Assembly (NCBI GenBank): GCA_009741485.1
Contig: CM019237.1
Span: 44,650,228-44,714,227, forward strand
DNA: 64,000 nucleotides
Reading direction: 5' to 3'
From: Malurus cyaneus samueli
Lineage: Eukaryota; Chordata; Aves; Passeriformes; Maluridae
The first letter of the stretch is position 1. Every line of letters begins with the position of its first letter. Made by a program: the position numbers and the translations under genes. The notes below the pieces were generated by a model. It was not told the origin of the DNA and did not search any database. It was given only the letters and a program-made list of their open reading frames with translations. Of the stretch, positions 13,101 through 25,100 are shown in pieces.

Positions 13101-16100
13101 GAAAAATATCCCGTGTTAATCATATTTATCACAAAAGCTGCAATTGGAGTGTTATTCAAAGTCATAATAATTTATTGGAATTCTGACTGGATGTGCACAG
13201 CTCCTGAAAGCCACACAGTGTAGTCTGAAAATGAGGAAGACAAAAGCTCATGAAGATACACAGACTTCTATGATTAGAGACATTTATGTGGAAAAGAAGA
13301 AAGCAGAAGTACTACAGTCTGAGTTCAGTTTAAAATGTTGAATATCAAAATTTAGGCAGTGTGTAATTGTGTAAGTGTAGGCTTTGAAATGCTTTGAATA
13401 AAAGGTATTAGTTCAAGAATTAATATCCCCTAGAGTTATCTAGCCACTTCACAAATGAGTTAAAAAATAATGCCACAAGAATATATGCCTAAATTAAGGC
13501 ATTTAAAAAGATGATAAACATCACTGTAAATATCTTCAAACAAATCCCAAAATACCTCCCTTTCCTTCCCTATGTCCAAAACAGGTAGCACGAAGATAAG
13601 AAAAGATTCTATGCAAAACCCAAATATCTTAGCAAGTTTTCACCATTATACTCACGGAGCAGAAGTGAGGTGATTGTGAACACTTCGGCTTTCTTTAAAA
13701 AGCATCCTAAAAGAGTGGTGAGAAAAGAAATATGAAGTGATTCTACAGCAACAAATGGCATATGACCACCAAATACACAAAGATCCTTTTGTTTTAAGAG
13801 CCACCCTTTGGTTATCTGTCTCAAAGGAGCTAGTAATTAGTTTGTTTGTATTGCTGTCATGATATATGTCTTGGAATCCATAAACAGAAGAATGCTCAAA
13901 AAAATCGTAATAATTTACATTTATGCTCAAAATACCTCAGTAGACAGCCAAGCAAAAATCAGCATAAGAGAATATTACTTCCTTCAACTGGACTGAAGAA
14001 ATACACTTTGAATGTTCTCTTCTCAAAGCCTAATGAAATATTTCAAATATAAAATAAAGGATTAATGTAAACGCTTCTTCCCACTACATGTCTAACATAC
14101 TGATCATCATCGTACTGATGGGTTGGGTTTGTGGTTATTAATCTCTTGTGGATTTTTTTTAAAGCACAGAACACAGTAGCTAAGCTTGTTTCTGATATTC
14201 TTCAGTATTTTCAGTAGTGAAAAAAACTTTAGTAAAAAAAAACTTTAGTCTATTGTCTGTCATTTCTCTGACTTCAATTACACTGGACTTACACATATTA
14301 CCACAGAACCAAGAAATGGCAAGAGCCGGTATGACAAATCTCAGCACTTCACATGCTTTTACTCAATGTTTTCAGCTCCTGAGTTGACAAGAACAAAGTG
14401 AAAATGATTGCTGACCTGTACCTATCCTACACCTTGCTATTCAAATGCAGCTATAAATAGACAATTAATGAAAACTTGGTGCCCTTCCTTGTTTCCAGAG
14501 AGGCAAACCAGGACAGACAACAGTCTCTTACAGCACTGCCATCACTTTGACACTGACTACATCATGAACAGCTGTATAAACAAGGCCTTTTCCCCAGTCG
14601 TAATACAACCTGCAGAGCTGCAATAATTACGAAAAATCCAAGTAGCCACAAAGTTCATATCATCTGGTAAGAAAACGCTGACATCCTCTCACTATAGTTG
14701 AGTGCCTTATTTCTCAGATTCTACTTCCAGCTCCATTTTCACATTTTCTTCACCATACTAACCTCCAAATCTGTATGACATTGTTCTGACAGAGCTTACT
14801 GAATGCCTGTGAAGAAAATCATGGAGCAAAACCAACATTCCTCATTTTACATGTTTAATGTGCCACGTTCCCAACCTACACAGCTTCTCCACAACATTTC
14901 TCTTCCCATCTTCTTCTTGGTGCTTTACACATTCCTTAATCTTTTAAATTTAGAAATAAAAATATGGAATTAATCAGAGGCCCCAGTAATTTGTAGAATT
15001 ATCCTTCAAGGTTAAAGGCAAAAGTGTAAGTACTAGAAAAGGACAGAAATCACAGACATGGTACAAAGAAAGGACAGCAGTATATGATGTCCCTCCCAAC
15101 CTTAACAATCCTGTGATTCTATAATTTCCAGTTATGATTGATACCTTACCTTTTGCTTCTTTATGAAGCTATGAGAAGCATTAAATACAGTTAACTTTGA
15201 AAATGCATTAAATTTTTCTTCTAGGCTAAACTCACAAAGTTCTTGTATTGTAGACCTCTTCTTATTAGTAAGAATTCCTTAATGAATTATGAAACACATA
15301 GTCAGTAGATCAGCTTTAGCATTAAATACCTACTTTTTTTCAATTTTATGTGCTCCTTTTCACTTGAGGCCACATATAAAAATGAAAAATTGTAAGCCTT
15401 CAGCATGATAATTCCTACACTAAACATCCCAACAAAATGAGCACCCGGAATAGGAATTAAGTGCCGAATGAGGAGTTACCACTGCCAGACTCCAGGAAAT
15501 ACAATTTCTTTTCCTCTTTTCATGCATAACTGTTGGCCTACAAATTATAATACATCACTTCCTTAACAGAAAGCAGGGAAGTGCCTCTCACTAGATACAT
15601 CATTATGGTACTAAAACTACCCAGTTAGTATATGAAGTCTTGCTGGTCAGCTGGAAGTTATGATCTGTCACCTCTTGGGGCTTGTTTGGTTTGTTGGTGG
15701 GTTTGGTTTGTTTGGGTGGGGCTTCTTTTTATTTAGTTGCTTGGTTTTTGTCTTTTTTGTTGAAACCAATTGTATAGATAGGTCAAAAGCTTATGGAAAT
15801 TTTCAGCACACTTATCAAGTGGAAAGGAGAGAATCACATGTTTTACAGCTTTCAAATACAAAGTTTTAACATGCTTCTCCTCTGTGCATTTTTGAATCAT
15901 CTGTCACTATCTCTTGACTATTTCTCCACTATGAGTGATCTTCATATCTTCATTCTTAAACTAAACTGGAATTCTTCGTCTTATCTAATTCAATAAAATC
16001 TTCATAACAGATATCATCTCACTCATCAGCATATTTCCTGTACAAAAAATGAAGCAACTGAACAAAAATAAACCTGCTGTATGCCAGGAAGTGTAAAACT

Positions 16101-19100
16101 TCATTTGCTCCTTTCATTACTATTTTACCAGCTATTTCTACACTGACTATTCTACAAAATAGCACAGTTATTTTTACAGCTTGATACAAATTTGACTGAA
16201 CTAAAATCAAAGCATTTTTGAGCAAGTTGATTAGTATTGTTGTGTCATTTAGCTTTTACAATCAGATCAAGATTTGATGGGTAATTGTCTTTTGCAGTGA
16301 GTGCTACAGAAAGAAGAGGGACAAAACCATATTTGCTTCTCTTTCACACCAAACCATTTGAAATTTCTGCCAAATCTGTATTTCATAACCATTTACTATT
16401 GCTCCCATTTTATTTCTCCCTCTCTTTTGTGTGGTTGTTTTTTCTTACGTCAATAAGAAGCAAGTGTAGAAACTGGTGCATTTTTAATTGCTAAATCACA
16501 GAGCATTTCAATTGCAAACAAGAAATAGAGAGCAAAAGCCTTAAGTCTTTTGTGAGTGCTGATATTGAAATTTTAGCTTTTAATTTTAAAGCATCTGATA
16601 ATACAGTGTTACAACATACGTGCAAAACTGCTTTCTATATCATTATCACTTCCTATATCACATAAAGAACTTCTTAAGCTGTTACCCTCCCATCTCATAC
16701 TTCTCAATTGAAGCATCATGCTTCATGCTGTGTTAGGAGCTTCAGTAAATTCAGTCTCCAGAAGATGACAAAAGCAAATAGATCTCCAAAGAAAACAGCA
16801 GCGTTTTCACACTCAGGATTACAAACGAGACAGAAAATTCATTTTTTGAAAAACAAATGTTTTTCTAAAATATTCCCAGCTTCACGAGCATACCAATATC
16901 AAGAAGAAACAGTTGACTCAAATGTAAGACAACAGATAGGAAGCAAAGAAATAGTTAATACCAAAATGAATAGATATCTAAAGGAGGTATCTTACCTTGC
17001 CTGCATCCAGCCTTTAGGCCAAAGTGGTTTCACTTCTGTTTCCATAAAGGTTTTGAGGTAATCTTCAGCAGACTGACTTCTATTTGGCTCTAGCTCATAA
17101 CATCCCAGCTTAATTTTGACAAGATTACACAACAGAGACCTGCAAAAACCAAAATAAATATACTGAAAGGCATAATCCTTTCAAAAGCTCGACAGCAAAA
17201 GGCTAAGAAACAGAAGCTGCTGCCCACTGACAGTCCTAGGATGTGCTCAGTTCTAATTCTGTTTTTTGGAAGTTTGTGCTGTATGAGTTTGCTACTACAA
17301 ACTGGTATGACCTACCATTGTCACTTCTCCATTTCCAATAGACTCTACTGCTCTTATTTTCATCCTACTATCATTTTGTTATTTGTTTTATATTCTCTTT
17401 ACGGTTTTCTCACAGTTGGAACATCTCCTCTTACTCTGCTCATGGTGTCCTCTCATTTGTCCAAAAGGAAGTGAAATATATTCTACACTGGATACTTCAA
17501 CAGAGGGTTCTTTCTGAAAGGGATTTTGCCCTTTACTGTTCTTAAAAATATAAAAGTACACACCATTAAGTAACATCAGCCTTTCAGAGCCTCTTGAATG
17601 AAGAAAACAACAGATTTAAATATCTCTCCCCTTCAGGTCAGTCCAAGCTATATTGCTTGTACATATTTCATGAAGCTTCTTCTCTGTTGTCTTCACATAC
17701 TAAAAGGACTCATTGAGAGAAGTCCTCCAGCCCCCTTTAGTAAAACATATACATATATACATACACACACACACACTGAAATTATCTTATATCTTGCGTG
17801 AGAAATTACTAACGTAAAAAGATCTGCTGCTTAGAAGCCTAGATTATTTAAGTAACAGTAATCTCAGTTTTCAGAAAAATCTGTTGCAGGAAAACAACTC
17901 TAATAACTGATCATTTCAGATAAGAATCTGCTACTCTTGAGAGATAACAATTAATTTGTGTTCAGAGGGAATAGAATGGATTAATGAACTCTGGTTGTTG
18001 TGTCCAAGGATTGGGAGCCTTGCCAAATCAGTATCACCAATCTTGATGGTCTGTCCTCCTGTGGCAGAAATCTCTAGCAGTCACTGATGTTTTGTAACAT
18101 ATACCCAGAAAGGTGGGAAGCAGTTATAATCTGTTTACACAGCCTAAAGAAACTCGAAACCCTGGAGTCAGAAAATTCTCATGTATCTGGATAAAGCAGA
18201 AAAACAAGCAGTGAAACTTGAAAGGGTTGGACATCAGATGATCTAAACTTTTGAGTTAAAGAAGGTGTTTCACCATTACAGAATTCCAGTTTGCCTATTT
18301 ACCACCAACATTCTTCAAAAGTTATCCAAGGTATGCTTGTGGGAAAAATTGTTTATACAACACTATCATGTAATAACATCCTCTTGAAGATCCCGTAATA
18401 AAGTTAGTGAAAATTCTTGGTGGAAAAGGTAGTTTTGTCTTACCTCACTGTGTCATCCCAGTGGAACTTCTTTCTGGGTCCAACAACCCTCTTCCCAGGT
18501 TTTTCATCATCATCTTCCTCCGATCCATTTTTCTCTCGTTCATCTTCTGCTTGCAACCTATAGTTGGAACAATTTTCTTTATAGCCAAACTATACAGACA
18601 AAATATTTCATTAAAAAAGGAGTGTCATTCTAGATGTTAGGGGGGAAAACAACTCACAGAGAACCTTTTTTCAGATTTTTGCTATACTTCCTAAAAGGAT
18701 AAACCATTTCATCTCTCTCTCCCCATTCTTTTGTGATTCTCAAACGAGTGCCAAGGACACACTGTACAGATGCTTTCACCCTATAAGCTTCATCCAGTGC
18801 CTCTATTGGGAAGTGGCAGGATGCTTATCAAACTATTAATATCTCTCTAAGTCTAAAATGAGTCAACTGTGATGACACAATTACAATGAACAAGAAGAAA
18901 ATATATCAATAACCCAAACACACCATCCTCCTCCATTAATCCACCACTTTAGGAATTGACCTTCAGATTATTTTTTCTATCAAAACCTTTATCATTCAGT
19001 TAATGGAATTTCTCTCTGGTGTCAGATGACAACATCACTTATACAGAATTAAGTATTTTGCTCAATTCAACACAGAGACACCTGTAAACTGGAGCTGAGT

Positions 19101-22100
19101 GATTTTCTGAGCTAAGGCAGTAAACAGCATGGATACAAACTTCCAGCTGGACTCTCAACAGGCATGCATAGCCTCCAGAATAACCTACTTGGCATTCTTG
19201 GCTTGATTGCGAGCCTGACAGTCCTCTTGATACTTGCATAACTGCTCAGGCATGACGTTACTGACAGCCAGTTTCAGCTTCTGCAATGGTTCTCTCAAGC
19301 GGTCATCCTGTGAGAAAAACACCAAAATAGTCCTATTAGATGTAAAATAAAGAGCACTTCAGATAGTTTCATGAAAATTTCCAAACCACTCCTAAAGTAA
19401 CACTTCCCAACACTATTTATGGACTGCAGGAGATATATTCTACATAGCACTTGAGTCCTGTTAGGTGCAACAGCATTATATAAATGCACATACTTCTCAT
19501 GTAAGTTTTGAGACCAGAAGACACAAAAGATGTATTATACATTATCCAACACATATATTATACATTATACAAGGAAACGTATAATGAATATCCCAAAACA
19601 TTATGGCATGATCTCCTTAAATAATGCTTTCAAATTAAAATAGGGAAGGGAAAATAAGTGAGAAATTGACCAATCAGTATCTCGACAATTGCAAATAAAT
19701 ACCCTATTAATCAGGTCTCCAAAACTTTTGTATAAAAGCATCCTAGGTGATCAAAAAAATATAAATACATATTCTATTAGAAGAGTATTAGATTGTTATT
19801 ATGTGCAATTTATGTACCTGAGAGGTAAGAACTATGTATTTAAATTTGTCTCCAAATACTAAGAACTTCAAATGTTAAGGTAATATACTATACACTTCAC
19901 TACATGTTTTAAATTCTCTTGTTACATCTTCTAACTTTACATTCTTATTTTCAACTGCTTATTGAAAAGAACCAGAATATTCTGTAATGCTTATCTGCTT
20001 AGAAACAGCATTTGTTGCCTTATTAGCAAGTTCTAAGATCTCTGCATTCATCTTCAGATCCTCTCTGCAGAATTTAGTCTTGGATTTTATCTAAAGAATC
20101 TGATCAGGGTACTTCAGGTCACAGAAGTACTATTTTATTCAAGAAGAAGCTGTTTTATACAACAGGAAAGCAATCTTCAGGAGAAAAGTAACTGAAAATG
20201 GCATACAAGGTATTTTTAAGACACAGTCACAAAGGGAAATTTGTACAAATAACACAGGTTGGGTCATTTATTATCCATCTAGCCTTCCTTTTTTTCTTGA
20301 CACAAAGGTGAATACAAAAGCACATTTTTTTAACGTGTCATAACCATTATTATTCTAGCTTTCTAATTCTGCTACTTTGATATGTACCCTGAGAGTACAG
20401 TAATAATCAATGATGACAGAAGTAACACTCCTTCACAGCCTGTACCCAGTTTTCAAGATGAAAGCACTTCATTCTCAAATAAAGACTCCAAAATACTTCC
20501 AACATTTTTTTCCTAATGTAGGGACAATATCAGATATATGGGAAGAAGCTTTTAAACTAATCTAGCAACTCATCCAAAATATTTTGCTTGATTTGAGACT
20601 GTGAGGCCACTGCTCTACTCTGCTGCATTCAGTCCTCCTTGCTGTCACATAACTGCTTCCTGCTGCAGCTCATCTCCCCGTCCTTACCTGGACATTGAGG
20701 TGTAACTTCTTGAGGCGCTTTATCAGCGTGTCCTTATTGCACGGCACAAAAGCCTCCAGGTGAGAGTACACCCCATTGCGGATGGCAGGATTCACCTCCT
20801 GCAACTGCAGCTCAATACTGACAAACAAACAGGAGACAGTCCATCAGACAGGCACTCCAAGGGAAACAGGACAACTAAACAAAAACCTAAGGAAGCTTTG
20901 GAAGCATGGCATATTAAAAATAGCATGTGCATACTAAAAATAGCAACTTGGGACATTTTCAAATAGACTTCTTTATAAAAGGAAAAAGTTTTAATCAATG
21001 GCAAGAAATCATTCATATATGTATTTGTCCAGCAACACTAAACGCTCAAATTTAGTTTACACCCACCACCGCAAATCAAAATTGATACAATTTTGACTGC
21101 TAAGTCTTCTAGAGATTATCTTTGTTTCGCAGAATATGAACACAGAACTTTCTATATTAAACACTTAGGTGAAGATTACAGAGGAAAAAGTTGGCAATTT
21201 CCCTCATGAAAACTAAAGGTGTTTTGAGTTACAAAAGTGGGAGACAGGAGCAAATAACAGCAATTTTGTTGAATTTTACACATGAAGTCAAGGACAAGGG
21301 CACTACAAAACATGTTACACTGGATAAAGACAGACAGTCATGACAGGAATCATATTAATATACAAATCTCTTGAGCTAATAACTAGCTTAGACTGATCTA
21401 CCTTCATTGACTTTTAAGGGCTTTGTTGGAACAACCTCAATAATACTTCCTCTTCTGTACTTTTCCTTTCACCCCCTTTCCAAAAAGGGAAGGTTCTACA
21501 GATAAGCACTTACTCCAGAAGAATATTATTCATGTCTTGTGTGAAAAACTTCTTCCTGCCTTCTTCATCAAACATCTTGGCAGCCTGGAAATACAAGAAA
21601 AAAAGAGCATCCGAGTTCACAGAGTATTTTGTCTCAACAATCTTTGTATCTTTACTTTTACAGCTATATCATATTCTTATTTCCCAGATAACATTGCTTG
21701 GAAAAGAATAAAGAAAACCAAGCTATATTCAGCTGTTTAGGGAAAAAAGTGAGGATTGTCACTGTTATACTCAAAGGTGTTTGTACACATCTTGCTCTAG
21801 GGCAAACAATCATTGTGCTTAGGATCTGGCTATAACGCTGATGTTAGCACATTCATCTTTTGAATAACCATTAAAAAAATGATAGATGTTTTATTACCTC
21901 ACCACCACCAACATTCTACTATCACTGTTTTAGAAAGAGGAGCATTATTTGACAGGTCAAGAAGGTAAGAGCATTAACCAACACATTTCTGCTCCATCTT
22001 TTTCTACCTGTTATGTGCCTCATCCAGTTACATGTTCCCAGCTTTCTTAGATCTCGCTCAGACCTTCTGTGCAATTTCTACAACAGGAATATGTATGCTA

Positions 22101-25100
22101 GAGGAATACCTCACCCCTCTTTTCTCCTCCTATACAGCACTCTTGACATCTTTAGACTGCATCTCTACTATTTTTGTCTGGTCTTTTCTTGAGTCTGGTT
22201 GTGGGGGGGAAGACAGCTTTATATACATATTTTCTTTTATATTAGAAGTTTTTACTGATCTCACAGGAACTGACATGCAGAATCCCTTTATCTTTGGTTT
22301 TATCACCTAGATCCTTTTTTTTTTTTTTGCACAAGGACTGGCAGCCTATAGGAGAAAGCCAATTTCTTGTACCATTCTACAAAAATCAGTAAGAACCTTT
22401 CTCTAGTGTACATCTACTCCTCAGATTTTCAGAAGTTGAGAAAAAAGAACTTCACTTCAAGAGATTTATTATCATCTTCCATGCTAGCACTAAGACCAGA
22501 CAGCAATATCTGGAGGAGGAAGAAAATGGTATGTATGCAGAAAAATAGGCAAGTGTTTTATCATTATAATGACTGACAAACATTAGAGCCAACATGCTGT
22601 GAGGCTGAATATTCAATTAAGAATCTTTAATAATGTCTTAAAAAAAAGGCAACTTGCAACAACATAGCTAAAAGCTACAAATAAATGCAAGTGTTAACAT
22701 GATTGATTTATTGCTATTAGATACTTACTGTTCTTGCTCTTCATAACTGACCCATTTAAGTTTGAAAGAAATATATTTCCTAAAAATTGTGAGCTCTACA
22801 CCTGACAGAAAAACAGTGTGATACTCTGTCAAGGCCATAAGGTAGCCCATTGTCTGAATGCTTTATTGCTTCAGTCACGAACACTGACACTGGAGTGTAA
22901 GTTCCTGCAAGTACTGCATTTGGCTTATTTTCTAACATAAATTCAACAGCTGTGAGGGGATGCTACTATCTGTTTAAGAATACTGAAGTACTTGTCCTGC
23001 TAAAAAAATTAGAAAGATTATAGGTGCTCGCAAGTGACAGGGTACCAAAAAGACAAGTCACAAAGTCTTAAATCCAGTACCTTTATGCCTGATTGATACA
23101 AGGATTAGAGTAATTTTCTGGTTTTTACGAAGCAGAAGGAAAAAAAAAAAGCTTTGACGCTTTGGTCCCAGGTAGACCTTAAAAGGCAATTCTATAAAAG
23201 GCAATTGCAGCATTATACTATCGTGTCAGACAGCACTGCTGGCTTTGAAAGAGAGCAACACTGGCAGATTTTAAAACTCCAACACTACTACTTAACTCTG
23301 GTCGGGGATTTTTTTCCAGAAAGATTACCTTGACAGAGACCTTCAAAATAGAAAAAAGCCCTTTTATTTACTTTCCTGCATGTGTACAACACTGCCTTCT
23401 GTCATAGTAGTTCAGAATAGCCCACTCAGAGAACTTGGACACATTAATCTACCAAAGTAAGTCAGGAACTTTTTATTGCCTTTAGTGGCTTTCTGTTTGT
23501 TTTTTTTTTTTGTTTTTTTTTTTTTTTTTTTTAGTTCAAATCTATTATACTCCATCCATGGAACACAGACTTCTTCCTACAGCTTTATAAACTCTTCTTT
23601 GTCCAGAGCTCTAAAGAGCTCTAAAGCTGTGGGACTCTGGTAAATATTTGACAAGGCCCATTTACTTTTAGTGCTTTTTAGAAGATGTCTGATTGTAATT
23701 TACAGGAGGTATGGAAATTGCAATCTTTAAGTCAACATACAATCTAATTGTTCCCCGAGTGTAAGGGGAAACTTAAACTTGCTTGGCTCAGTCAGGAAGC
23801 TTTCAGAAGAATGTCAAAAAATGGGAGACACAAGAAGATCTAGCTGAAGGTGATCCCATGCACAGCAGGGAGGATTGGAGTGGATGATTTTAAAGGGCCT
23901 TCCAACCAAACCTTTTTATGATTCTATGAGGATTATTGTTTTCCAAGCACCACTGAACCAAAGATGTCTCCCAACTGATTGTTATACAGTGAAACAACAT
24001 CAATCAACTTGGGTAGGTCACTAACACTTCCTGAGTTTTGGCCTAATCAAGCTCTGCAGTTTTGCTAGGAACTTACTGCTGATTCATAGCAAAATTAACC
24101 AGCACACTAAAAGGTAGACATAAGCTCTTTCACTTTAGTAAATATTAATTCTTTGGCTGCATTTAGCTTGGTATGTTTAAAAATAAGAAAACTAGAAGCA
24201 ATTTCTAGGTAAGAGCAAAGCTAACTTTCAAATAGTTTACCTTATTTTCTTTTTGCCCAAAAAATGTAGTAACTTGAAATGCTTTTTCAAAACTTACTCT
24301 GAGTAAGGAAAAGCAGCACTTTATTTAAGTAAGGAAAAAACTACACTTTATTCTAAATAAGGAAAAACTGCACTTTAAATTAGGAAAAGCATTAATATCA
24401 TCATCTGAACAAACAACAAATTTATTCTCAATTTAGGGTAACATCCACAACTGAAATAAGGAGTATATAATACCGTAATAGCTCTGACCCCTTTCAGTAA
24501 CTTATTGGGATATTTATAACTTGTAGATTTAACACCTTTCGCCTCATTTTGCTAAGTCTGGAGTCCCTTCTAACCTTCCAGAAGAAAACATTCAGTTTTG
24601 TGGTTGGTTTATTTTTTGTAGTTGGGTGATGGTTTCTGTTTTTGGTAGCTTTTTTCATTTGGGCTTTTTTTTTTTTTTTCCTAACTGCAAGTTAAAGCCA
24701 AAAGATCAATGCATGGATTTGTAAGCTGCAGTCAATTTCAGCTTACCTCCTCCAAACTAAGAAAATACCTATCCAACTTCATCAACTAGGAATTCAAGTT
24801 GAAATAACACTGGTATTTCCATAATGGAGAAAACCCCAAAAATAAACATCGCAAGTTATTGTACACAGAAGGTTTAGAAAACCCTGTTTCCACTGTGAAA
24901 CAAACACTGCTTGAATAATTGACCTGCACCATCTCTGCCCATTTTCATCTGAGTACAAACACAGCCATTAAGTTTGCCATTAACATCAATTCTTCATTTT
25001 TAAAGTTTCAGCCAGCAATTCAAGGATGACACCCAAAGTCCTAATTATTCCTCCTCGTTCTCTCAGATTCTTGAATGCAATCCACTACCAGGGAATTCAT

